A stretch of 64,000 bases of DNA from Maribacter antarcticus DSM 21422 (GTDB lineage: Bacteria; Bacteroidota; Bacteroidia; Flavobacteriales; Flavobacteriaceae): NCBI RefSeq assembly GCF_000621125.1, contig NZ_JHZC01000008.1, positions 1 through 64,000 of the forward strand, read 5' to 3'. Of this stretch, positions 1 through 8,133 are shown piece after piece. The notes under the pieces are model-generated. The model ran no database searches. It was not told the origin of the DNA and worked only from the letters and a program-made list of their open reading frames with translations. A program made the translations under genes and the position numbers. How positions within the stretch are numbered: position 1 is the first letter of the stretch; the number at the start of each line of letters is the position of its first letter.

Positions 1-531
1 CCAGGACTTTAAGGTTTTTGGGGCAACCAGGTCTTGGTATCGGAGATCACCTATGTTCAAACCAAACAGGGTTGGATGTTTTTAACTGTTATTATTGATT
101 TGTTCAGTAGAAAAATCCTTGGCTGGTCTATGAGCGATAATGTAACAACACAGGATACCATTATTGCTGCATGGCATATGGCTATAAAATCTAATGTAAT
201 TACAGAACAATTTATTTTTAACTCAGATAGAGCACCTCAATATGCCAGTTATAAATTTACCAATAGTCTAAAAAGCGATAATGGATTGGTAAAACAAAGT
301 AGGAGCAGAAAAGGTACCTGTTGGGATAATGCTGTAGCTAAATCATTCTTTAAGAGTTTGAAAGTAGAATGGGTATATAAACACAATTACAGCTTTAGAT
401 ATTAGGCATAGCTGTCTGTTTTTCAATGGATTGAAACATAGTATAATAGATGAAGAATACACTCCACTTTGGGGTATAAAACTATTGAAGAATTTGAACT
501 AGAAATGTATAATCAAAATGTAGCTGCATAA
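1..531 (+). pseudogene. IS3-family transposase (OrfB) remnant, 5' end outside window
   Basis: An integrase-core (rve) fragment of an IS3-family OrfB transposase. The readable core lies at 34-405 and shows LFSRKILGWSM and NSDRAPQYAS. The reading frame shifts near base 20: bases 2-30 in another frame read DFKVFG, which normally precedes NQVW. After the stop near 403 the usual tail can still be followed through frame changes (FQWIET, then TIEEFELEMYNQNVAA) to a TAA at 529-531. Two of the three DDE catalytic residues are altered. The first Asp (usually TDITY) is Glu in SEITYV, and the final Glu (usually NAVAESFF) is Lys in NAVAKSFF. It is therefore dead by frameshift and by active-site loss. The AT-rich stretch at about 533-572 is where the right inverted repeat would be expected, but the left end is outside the window. 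Confidence 0.9.
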
Positions 532-653
532 CTCTTATCTAATTGTCCATTTTTTTGTTGCAAGTCCACACCCTTTCGGGTGCTTCTTTGTGGATAGGGA
601 GAAGAAGAAAAACAAATCGCTTATTACTTTTCAGATTGAATCGAAAGGATTTA

Positions 654-779
654 TTATTGCGATAGCTTTCCGAAAATTTTGTATTGGTATTCATCCATTT
701 TGCTTTTTATCAAATTAGATAAATATGCTTGTGTAGCACCAATACGTTTGTGTCCGAGCATTTGGGAAATCTCTTTCCG
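654..779 (-). pseudogene. tyrosine recombinase (phage-type integrase) C-terminal remnant
   Basis: On the minus strand this short stretch reads RKEISQMLGHKRIGATQAYL and continues SNLIKSKMDEYQYKIFGK before a TAA at 654-656. LGHxxIxxTxxY is the C-terminal signature of tyrosine site-specific recombinases and includes the His and the Tyr nucleophile. Upstream (higher coordinates) the frame is interrupted by a TAG and no further integrase sequence is recognisable, so only about 40 residues survive. It sits just after the IS3 remnant, which suggests an old mobile-element boundary. I see no gene in the remainder of 532-904. Confidence 0.7.
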
Positions 780-904
780 CCATCGCTAGTCGTGGTGCAA
801 CATTAATAAGTATTCAAAAAAGCCTGTAGCACACTTTTTTTATGTTGATTTTCCTTTTATTGGGGATTGATTTGGTTAATAATTTAGGATTAGCTTCAAG
901 AGTA

Positions 905-1576
905 TTATTTGTTTTCTGCGAGCTTACTAATGATGTCAGATGGCAACCGATTTTCGATATAGGGATTATTAGCCAACCACAACATGGTTTCGGCTATACT
1001 TTTAGGTGAAATAGTTCTGTATTTCCTTAGAGACCCCACCATAGCAAATTTAAAAACTTTCATAAATTGTTTAAAGAGATATTCTCCAGGTCTGCTTTCA
1101 TTTCTATTGCCACCAATGAGACTAGGCTGCAGGACATGGGTTTTTGGAAGGCCAATGTCCAAAACTGCAGCTTCCATTTCTCCTTTTATTCTATTGTAGA
1201 AAATAGAACTCTTTCGGTCTGCACCGATGGCTGAAACAACTAAAAAAGAAGGAATGTCATTTTTCTTGGAAAGCGATGCGGCAGCTACTGGAATTCCATA
1301 ATCTATGGTTCTGTACCTTTCTTCGTCGGGTGTTTTGGCTTTTGTAGTACCTGTACAACAGAACACTTCATCAGCAGTAAAATTTTGTTCTTGTTCGGCT
1401 AGTTTTAAAATGTCACACTTAAATTCCACCAATTTTGGGTGGCTAATTTCGAGTGATTTTCTTGTAAATACTTTTATTCTAGTATAGCGGTCATCATGGA
1501 GAAGGAGATGGAGAAGGATGCTACCCGTTAATCCGGTTGCCCCTAAAATAATCGCTGTTTTATCTACTTTTTTCAT
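905..1576 (-). CDS. NAD(P)-binding atypical SDR protein (TIP30/HTATIP2-like)
   Basis: A 223-residue Rossmann-fold protein. Residues 8-17 show the dinucleotide-binding loop ILGATGLTGS typical of atypical short-chain dehydrogenases of the NAD(P)H-binding/TIP30 type. An FCCTGTTKAK segment follows at about residue 72, then a VVSAIGADRKSS stretch. This matches the usual Ser-X(n)-YNRIKGEME arrangement in which YxxxK (Tyr-Asn-Arg-Ile-Lys) is the catalytic pair. Length is normal for the family. Substrate is unknown; relatives are described as putative nucleoside-diphosphate-sugar epimerases or oxidoreductases. The gene is monocistronic and is separated from the two-component genes by a strong hairpin. 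Confidence 0.85.
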   Translation of the reverse strand: MKKVDKTAIILGATGLTGSILLHLLLHDDRYTRIKVFTRKSLEISHPKLVEFKCDILKLAEQEQNFTADEVFCCTGTTKAKTPDEERYRTIDYGIPVAAASLSKKNDIPSFLVVSAIGADRKSSIFYNRIKGEMEAAVLDIGLPKTHVLQPSLIGGNRNESRPGEYLFKQFMKVFKFAMVGSLRKYRTISPKSIAETMLWLANNPYIENRLPSDIISKLAENK

Positions 1577-1630
1577 AAAATTAAAAATCAGTATAAGATT
1601 AAAATTGATGATTTAGTAAGGTATATCTTT

Positions 1631-1685
1631 AAAAACTACTGCCAAAGACGTTAAATATAATTTAACGTCTTTGGCAGTAGTTTTT
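1631..1685. terminator. perfect 25-bp-arm palindrome, bidirectional terminator
   Basis: Bases 1631-1655 and 1661-1685 are exact reverse complements (25 bp arms), separated by the 5-nt loop TATAA. The arms begin with AAAAA and end with TTTTT, so either strand gives an A-tail/stem/U-run terminator. It lies 3' of the LytTR regulator on the minus strand and upstream of the NAD(P)-binding gene, so its main job is probably to end the two-component operon transcript. Confidence 0.85.
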
Positions 1686-1746
1686 ATTCTAGTTGTATAA
1701 AAGTATTCGTTCCAAAACGATATTCCACAACCTATTAATTTGGATT

Positions 1747-2508
1747 TTAAGAAGCTACCCAAGTCTTAAATTCGGCTGCCTTGGCTTTGCTTACTACAAT
1801 TTGTTCTGCTGATGACGGAGTCACCTCTACAATAAGCTTTCCGTTGAAGTATTGTTTTATTTTAGAAAGGGCATCGCGTCGTAAGATGCATTGGCGGTTG
1901 ATTCTATAAAAGTTATTAGGATCTAGATCCTCCTCTAATTCCTCTAGTTTGCCATCTATTACGTAGGATTTATTATCAAAGGTAGTAGCTTTTACAACAC
2001 CTGTGTCTATTTGAAAATAAGAAATATCTTGTGTTTTTATCGGAATAAGCTGATCTCTATGGTTTATGAGAAATGTAGTCTTATAGGTGCGCTCTTTTTC
2101 CTTTACGAAATCTAATAATCCTTTAATCTGATCGTCTGCAATACCTTTATCCTGCTTCTGTTCCTTAAATTGTTGCAGTGCATCGGTCAGTTCGTCTTGG
2201 TCCAAGGGTTTTAGAAGGTAATCTATACTATTTACTTTAAATGCTTTAAGTGTATACTGGTTAAAGGCTGTGGTAAAAATCACTGGAATTGTGATGGTAA
2301 TCTGTTCAAAAATTTCGAATGAAATACCATCTGCCAAATGAATATCCATAAACACTAATTCAGCTGTTTGTTGTTTGGAGAAATAGGCTACGGAGCTCTT
2401 TACGGAATCCAATACTTTTATGACCTTAATGTCACTATCTATGCGCTGTAACAGATACGTAAGATTATCGCTAGCGGCTAGTTCATCTTCTACGATTACG
2501 ACGTTCAT
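1747..2508 (-). CDS. LytTR-family response regulator
   Basis: A 253-residue two-component response regulator. The receiver domain covers residues 1-120, with acidic pair E7-D8, phospho-acceptor D55 in FMDIHLADG, conserved Thr in FTTAF and Lys in LLKPL. The C-terminal LytTR DNA-binding domain (about 145-250) contains YRINRQCILRRDALSKI and FNGKLIV. It is predicted to be phosphorylated by the histidine kinase encoded immediately upstream and to bind direct repeats in target promoters. Its start codon overlaps the end of the kinase gene by 4 nt, so the two are translationally coupled. Targets cannot be read from this sequence. Confidence 0.95.
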   Translation of the reverse strand: MNVVIVEDELAASDNLTYLLQRIDSDIKVIKVLDSVKSSVAYFSKQQTAELVFMDIHLADGISFEIFEQITITIPVIFTTAFNQYTLKAFKVNSIDYLLKPLDQDELTDALQQFKEQKQDKGIADDQIKGLLDFVKEKERTYKTTFLINHRDQLIPIKTQDISYFQIDTGVVKATTFDNKSYVIDGKLEELEEDLDPNNFYRINRQCILRRDALSKIKQYFNGKLIVEVTPSSAEQIVVSKAKAAEFKTWVAS

Positions 2509-3539
2509 AAGTGTTTTGTTAAAGGAAGTTGCACGCTAAAGATATCATTTTTTGTGCGTACGGTAAGTTCCTTGCGCAACAAGAGGATGTATCTTTTTTT
2601 TAAGTTTAAGAGGCCGTTTTTAGTGCCTTCCGCAAATGTTTTTCTTAAACGAATTGGGTTGTCTACATAAATAGAGCCATCCTTGGAATAGATATTCACC
2701 TTTAAAGGATTGGTTTCGGATATTTCATTATGCTTTACCGAATTTTCAACCAATAGTTGTAATGCCAATGGAGGTATCTGCAGTTCTAAATACCTTGGTT
2801 CTATGTTGACCTCTATAGCAAACCGGTCGCGGTATCTGGTGCGTATCAAAAAAGTATAACTTTCTAAAAATGTTAGTTCGTCCTTAACGCTTACTAAATC
2901 GCTATCACCACTTTGTAAGATGTAACGGTACATATAGGATAGCTTCTTAACGAACTGGGTAGCCTGCTCATTTTCACGTATAAGGGAGGTTAATGAGTTG
3001 AGAGAGTTGAACAAAAAATGGGGATCAAGCTGGTTTTTTAATGCTATAAGCTCGTTCTGTAAACTCTGTTGTTTTAGGTGTTCGTTTTCTATTCTGCTTT
3101 CTTGTTTTTCAACCTGTAATCTTAATATTCTACCAATAAAAAATAGTGCCAATAGCAATATAGTGTAAGTAAAGGCGAGGAAACCCTTATCTTTTGGATT
3201 CATTTCTATTTGTATTACATAAGGATACAGAAATTCAAAAAAGCTTAGGGTTGCAATCAATACTGCAATATTAATCAGTACCATAACATTTAGGCGTACT
3301 GCGGTAGACCATTGGTATTTCGCATAGCCAACATTTGCATTGAGCTGTAAAATTGCCCAAGAGAACAAAAAGAAGAAAACAAAACGATAGATGAAATCTG
3401 CAATCCAAGCCACAGAGAATTCCTCACCGCCTTGGCTTACCATATTATAAATAAAGATAGTTTTGGGGACAGACACTAAAATGGCCAGCAATAAGGCGAT
3501 TTTAATTATCGATGATTGTTTAACGTGTCTTAGAGCCAT
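2505..3539 (-). CDS. LytS/YehU-type sensor histidine kinase
   Basis: A 344-residue membrane histidine kinase of the His_kinase (PF06580) plus HATPase type. The first 150 residues hold about four hydrophobic helices and no large extracellular sensor. A coiled-coil-like segment rich in Glu/Gln follows. The phospho-acceptor His is near residue 173 in LDPHFLFNSLNSL. The ATP-binding N box is at about 268 (NSVKHNE), and a late Gly motif appears as NGLLNLKKRY. It is the cognate kinase of the overlapping LytTR regulator. With so little extracytoplasmic sequence, the signal is probably sensed in or at the membrane; this is inference. Confidence 0.95.
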   Translation of the reverse strand: MALRHVKQSSIIKIALLLAILVSVPKTIFIYNMVSQGGEEFSVAWIADFIYRFVFFFLFSWAILQLNANVGYAKYQWSTAVRLNVMVLINIAVLIATLSFFEFLYPYVIQIEMNPKDKGFLAFTYTILLLALFFIGRILRLQVEKQESRIENEHLKQQSLQNELIALKNQLDPHFLFNSLNSLTSLIRENEQATQFVKKLSYMYRYILQSGDSDLVSVKDELTFLESYTFLIRTRYRDRFAIEVNIEPRYLELQIPPLALQLLVENSVKHNEISETNPLKVNIYSKDGSIYVDNPIRLRKTFAEGTKNGLLNLKKRYILLLRKELTVRTKNDIFSVQLPLTKHL

Positions 3540-3690
3540 GGATAATTATGCTAGGTTTATTTCAAAAATACGCCAATTTTAAGGGAACTGCTTTTATCGA
3601 AGATTGTGCTAAAGGAAGTAGTTAAAATAATTCGAGCGAGGTCCAGAATTCTAAAAACTCTCAACTCCGCTCGAAAATAATAGGGGTGTA

Positions 3691-3727
3691 AACCGTTTAG
3701 TTTTTTAATAGTTCAAACTAAACGGTT
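3691..3727. repeat. inverted repeat (13-bp arms) downstream of the triple-repeat gene
   Basis: Bases 3691-3703 (AACCGTTTAGTTT) and 3715-3727 are exact reverse complements separated by 11 nt. There is no U-run after the stem on the minus strand. It therefore resembles a 3' RNA-stabilising hairpin or weak terminator for the gene ending at 3733 more than a classical intrinsic terminator. Confidence 0.55.
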
Positions 3728-3732
3728 AAAAA

Positions 3733-4149
3733 TTATTTAGATAATGCATTAAAACTATTAGGAAGATATTTTTTAGTATTAAAATCCAATATAAACTCTT
3801 CTTCCTCTTCAATGACTACGATGTCTTCTATAGCAAATATCATTCCTTGGTAAGGATTGAAGCCTTCTGGCAAATACTCTTTTGTATTGAAGCCTAAGTC
3901 TATATTTTCCTCGATTTCTACGAGTCCAAGATTGTCAAGAGTTGTCTCCATTCCTGCATACGCGTTAAAGCCTTCTGGCAAGTATGGAGCGGTGTCGAAA
4001 CCTAATTCTAGTTCTTCTTCGACTTCGATTAAATCGATATCGTATATATTGATATGGTTATTTTGTGTTTGGTACTGTGGATATCCTTTAAACGATACCA
4101 ATGTAGCACCCAAGAATAGTAAACTTAGAATTGTTGATGCTTTTTTCAT
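3733..4149 (-). CDS. secreted acidic protein with three LGFDTxxYLPEGFN repeats
   Basis: A 138-residue protein with a Lys-Lys start, a hydrophobic stretch (ILSLLFLGATLVSF) and a likely signal-peptidase site near residue 22, so it is probably exported. The mature part is made of three repeats of about 40 residues. Each has an acidic run (VEEELE, IEENID, EEEEFI), then LGFDTAPYLPEGFNAY, LGFNTKEYLPEGFNPY or LDFNTKKYLPNSFNAL. Similar repeats occur in small secreted proteins of Flavobacteriaceae, but I know of no assigned function. It is a single gene on the minus strand with no close partner. Confidence 0.75.
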   Translation of the reverse strand: MKKASTILSLLFLGATLVSFKGYPQYQTQNNHINIYDIDLIEVEEELELGFDTAPYLPEGFNAYAGMETTLDNLGLVEIEENIDLGFNTKEYLPEGFNPYQGMIFAIEDIVVIEEEEEFILDFNTKKYLPNSFNALSK

Positions 4150-4471
4150 ATTATTATATTTAACCTGTCTTAATTGAACAGCTAAGGTAGGTTGGTTATC
4201 CCCCTAAAGCTGGTCTTTTTACGTGAAACGTCCAAATTGAAACTTGAAACGACTTTTTAGCGAAGCGAGTTATTAATACCTTATTCCAACTTAGACCACA
4301 GCCAGTATATATACGTTAACTCACACTCAATAAAGATGCAGTATAGGCCTTTCTCTTTCCTTTAGAAAGGTCTGCTTTAATTGAAAAGAATACTATTATT
4401 TAGGTATTTAGAAGGTGTATTTTTTTCATTCGTTTCATAGTATCTTTTTGAAAGCTAGTATAATAGCTACT

Positions 4472-5927
4472 ATGAAAGATAAAGCGTCCTTTGTTTGTAT
4501 TTCCATTGTCTTTGTTACCGCTATAGTCTATATTTCTTCTATTTGGCCACCCGTGTTATGGAGTTTTGTGTTGGTAGCTCCCTTAGTTTTGATGGGTATT
4601 TTTGATATGTTTCAAAAAGACCATACCATAAGACGAAATTATCCCTTGGTTGGGAGGTTTAGATAGATGTTTGAATCTATACGACCAGAAATTATTTAAT
4701 ATTTTGTAGAGACCGATACGGATGGAAAGCCCTTGAACCGCATCTTAAGGTCTACGGTATATCGTAGGGCGAAAGGAGAAACAGATACGGTGCCTTTTGG
4801 TACGCAAATCAATCCGTACGAAACGGGCTATGAATGGATGGAGAATGCGATGTATGCAAAAAGTAACCCTCAAGAATTAGGAGAATTTCCTCGAATTATA
4901 ATAGGAGGGAAAGACTGTAAACAATCCTACTCTTCAAGTCTTTTGAATATCTCTGGCATTAGTGATTATCATCTTTAGTCGCGAGGAGATGTTATTTGGC
5001 AAGTAGGAATAGAGTGTTTTGGTTGCAGGAAAGAGGATGGTGCATTTAAAGAAATTACGTTTTAGAAAAATGAAGTAAGGGCCGAGGTGGAAATGATAGA
5101 AATAAAACTTTCGCAAGGAGCTAAACCTGGACACGGGGGTAGCTTACTTGCTATAAAAAACACACCTGAAATAGCAAAAATAAGACACGTACAGCCCGGC
5201 ATAGCCGACTATTCACTACCATCCCATCCTGCTTTCAATGATCCTTTTCAGTTCGTCTGGTGGTAAACCTTTTGGTTTCAAGCTTTGTATTGGAAGAAAG
5301 CAAGAATTTATGGATTTTTGTGAAGCCATGATTTTTACTGGAATTGCACCCGATTTCATTTTGGTAGATGAAGGCGAAGGCGCAACAGGTGCTGTCCCAG
5401 TAGCGTTTTCAAATTCAATGGGAATGCCAATGCAAAAGGACCTAATATTTGTACATGATACCCTTGTTGGTTTTGGGCTACGACAGCAAAAAAAAGTTAT
5501 CGCTGCTGGTAAAATTATTACTGGCTTTGGAATGGCAAGGGCAACGGGGCTTGGTATAGACGGTTGTTATAGCGCGCGCTATGATGTTGGTAGTATACAA
5601 GACTTAAAGTGCAATACGAATAACTGTCTAGTTGGCATAGCTAACGAACATAAATCGCTAATGAAAGGACTTGGTGTAGCGGATAAGGCGACTAGGGTAT
5701 AAAATTGCTATAAGGCAACGATAAAAAGTTGTGTAGAACTAATTTTTGCTGCGGGTATTTAAGGGTAAGAGGAATTAAGACGTGAACATATAAGTAAGCG
5801 CATGTATAAAGTAAATAGCTATGGTGAGATTTATCCGGACATGCCTGAAGGGAGTCTTCAGGATATCGCCAAAATACCAGATAGCTACGCTCGGTATTTT
5901 CAGCTAACAAGAATCATAAAATGGGTA
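4472..5927 (+). pseudogene. FMN-binding glutamate synthase-family protein, decayed
   Basis: Fragments in changing frames reconstruct, in order, a glutamate-synthase-domain protein of the short FMN-binding family. An N-terminal membrane anchor at 4472-4660 ends IFDMFQKDHTIRRNYPLVGRF. It is followed by ETDTDGKP and DTVPFGTQINPYETGYEWM (to about 4850), GGKDCKQSYSSSLLNISG (about 4910), IEIKLSQGAKPGHGG (about 5100), and a long open piece at 5238-5702 with GGKPFGFKLCIG, EGATGAVP and DTLVGFG. The tail NSYGEIYPDMPEGSL ends near 5925. At least four stops or frameshifts interrupt it. In the intact family the GltB-like domain binds FMN and an Fe-S cluster. The cysteines of CNTNNC survive, but the stretch usually beginning SARGMMFALG has become SARYDVGSIQ. 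Confidence 0.88.
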
Positions 5928-7082
5928 ATGGAAGCATTCGAATCTGGCAATTTAAAAAAGCCTATTAACATTCTATTACTCTCAGGAATTATTTGTATCG
6001 CCAGAAACCTGCTTCCGGCTTTGATATGAGTTGGCCCTTTGATAGCCAATATTAGGGAAGGCAAGGGTTGTCCAATTCTCTTTTGGTATTGTTGATTACC
6101 TTGCCTTTGCTCGCTTTTGGAGTTGTATCTATAGCAACTCCGCTATTTGCCAGAAGATTTGGCATAGGTGTAACGCTTTTGGGCGCAATGCTTTTGTTAG
6201 GCATAGGTATTGCAATAAGGTCTATAGACAGGGTTCCTGCTCTTTATTTTGGCACCTTGCTTTTGGGTATTGCTATCGCTTTTGGAAACGTGTTGCTTCC
6301 AAGTTTGACTAAACGTAACTTTTCTAAAAGTTCGGGATTTATTACTAGCTTATATGCCAGCGTTATGGTGTTGGGTGCATCTTTGACGGTGGGTTTGAGT
6401 GTGCCATTTGCCGAAGTGGCAGGTTTGGGTTGGCGCGATTCTTTAGGAGTTTGGGCCGTATTAGCAATAGTGGCTGCTATAGTATGGTTGCCGGAATTGT
6501 AACGTCCTAAGAAATCGGCCCCAAGTCGCAGCTTTACCCATGCTATTAGAAACTTAACACGTTCAAAATTAGCTTGGCAGGTAGCTTTGTTCATAGGTTT
6601 ACAGTCCCTAACTTGCTATGTTGTCTTGGCATGGTTACCAGCCATACGCCAAAGTAGGGGTTATGATGCCTCTTTTTTTGGTTGGATGCTATCTCTTTGC
6701 CAAGCAACAGGAATTTTTGGCTCCCTAGTAGTTCCCACCTTGGCATAGAAGAAAAAGGATCAGCGTAAGATTATATTGTTTTTGGTACTTACAGAAACTG
6801 CAGGGCTCACAGACCTATTCATCCTTGCACTTGGGTCAGTTGCTTTTTGAATGTCGCTGATAGGATTTGTTTTAGGCGGCACCTTTGGGCTGGCTCTTCT
6901 TTTCATTGTTTTGCGATCAACGGATTTGGAGTCTGCCACAGAACTTTCTGGGATGGCGCAGTTTATGGGCTGTTTTTGATGTCACGCAATCATGGACTTA
7001 TGCTATTCTTTTACTTTTTATAATAGCCTTTATTAAATTATTCGTAGGTCTTGGTGCCGGGAAACCGGAAAAGGCTGGTTAA
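5928..7082 (+). pseudogene. CynX/NimT-type MFS permease, decayed
   Basis: This begins with the ATG at 5928, which follows the end of the glutamate-synthase relic at once. An extra G in the sequence around 5922-5927 appears to have fused the old TGG-TAA end to this start. Frame 1 gives KKPINILLLSG and IARNLLPALI, then a TGA. A second frame resumes LSNSLLVLLITLPLLAFG at 6068 and runs to a stop near 6500. Downstream, LAWQVALFIGLQSLTCYVV and SRGYDASFFGWMLSL are readable, with TAG (about 6748) and TGA (about 6848) stops. The last helix, SWTYAILLLFIIAFIKLFVG, ends at 7082. The order matches the 12-helix CynX family of cyanate/nitroimidazole-type permeases. It was presumably co-transcribed with the preceding gene. 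Confidence 0.85.
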
Positions 7083-7647
7083 GTAGAAATATCCTAAACC
7101 AGTCTGTTTGTTTTTTAAACCTGAGCTACTAATTTGTCGTATCACAGTATCTTGTTCAGTAAGTAATCGTTGATTTGACAACCATATTTTCAAAATTCCG
7201 AATTTGTGTTTAATAAAAATTTCGGTAACAAAAACCAAGATGTTGTCCTGGTGAAAAGGAAAACAAGAATTTTGGATGTAGAAAATACAGTAAGAATTAT
7301 AATTTGTATGTAAATTTAACGTTAAGTAATTGTAAATACAAAGTATTTTTATGTAGCTTTAAAATAAAAAACCATGAAGAGAAATAGCAACATATTAAAA
7401 ATGTTAACCCAATCGTATATCACTTTTATTGAAAAACTACGATTGTATGGAATTAAGTTCAGAAATTTTTATAGCTTAATCTACAGTGTTTAGAGTCTAG
7501 GTTAGTTGGAATTTTGAATCAACCAGCACTTATTATTATTCGATTATAAAACTTTTTATAGTGCACTTCTAGGATGGCCTCCAACACATAGATATTTTAA
7601 TCTTATGTTCTAGTTGATTTGGATGTGGTAAAGACAAAAGAGTGATT
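7083..7647. other. 565-nt gene-poor stretch
   Basis: AT-rich sequence between the decayed permease and the cytochrome gene. Apart from one possible 39-codon reading frame on the plus strand (listed separately) I see no conserved protein, tRNA-like fold or strong hairpin in it. Confidence 0.5.
7374..7493 (+). CDS. possible 39-residue small peptide
   Basis: An ATG at 7374 preceded by an A-rich leader (AAAATAAAAAACC), of the kind that precedes many genes in this phylum, opens a frame of 39 codons ending in TAG at 7491. The product is basic (MKRNSNILKMLTQS at the N-terminus) with no recognisable domain. It could equally be chance or the residue of a decayed gene, because it lies next to two pseudogenes. 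Confidence 0.2.
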   Translation: MKRNSNILKMLTQSYITFIEKLRLYGIKFRNFYSLIYSV

Positions 7648-8130
7648 TTACTCTTCAAGCATATACCACGCTATATTGGCTAAGTTTTCACGTCTTCCTG
7701 TTTCCAATGGTGGATAGTTGGTCACTAGGTAGTTAACAATAACATCCTCATTTTTACCTAAATCCCATAAGTTTTGGGTCTCCTGCATCCAACGTATGGT
7801 GGCTACCCAACGTTCTTTGTTCATGCGGTTTTGCGTGACCAGCTTTGAGGAATGGCAATTGGTGCAATTATTTACTGTCTCCATAAGTCCGGGAGCATCT
7901 ATAAATCCAGTACGCACGTGAATACCGTTTTCTATTTTATTATAATCATCTTCCTTCGGTATAGCGACCACTGTCTCATTTGGTATTTGGTTTTTGAAGG
8001 CAGATAATGTAGGGTCGAGCAAAAGATAAATACCAATTATGGTTATTACACCAAGAGAACCCCAAATGATTATGCTGAGTTTATTAATACTACCTATACT
8101 TTTTATAAACTTGCTAAACTTATCCTTCAT
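7648..8130 (-). CDS. membrane-anchored monohaem c-type cytochrome
   Basis: A 160-residue protein with a single N-terminal transmembrane helix (about 18-38). After a linker comes a c-type haem motif CTNCH with C89, C92 and His93. Met residues just downstream (QNRMNKERW) are candidates for the distal axial ligand. The start lies 3 nt after the stop of the sulfite-oxidase-like gene. This fits a SorB-like role: accepting electrons from the molybdenum enzyme at the periplasmic face and passing them to the respiratory chain. Partner assignment is inferred from the gene pair. Confidence 0.85.
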   Translation of the reverse strand: MKDKFSKFIKSIGSINKLSIIIWGSLGVITIIGIYLLLDPTLSAFKNQIPNETVVAIPKEDDYNKIENGIHVRTGFIDAPGLMETVNNCTNCHSSKLVTQNRMNKERWVATIRWMQETQNLWDLGKNEDVIVNYLVTNYPPLETGRRENLANIAWYMLEE

Positions 8131-8133
8131 GCC

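Noticed and set aside
7038..7238. 66-codon frame after the permease relic, minus strand
   Set aside because: No domain, overlaps the last helix of the relic, and no promoter-like box was seen.
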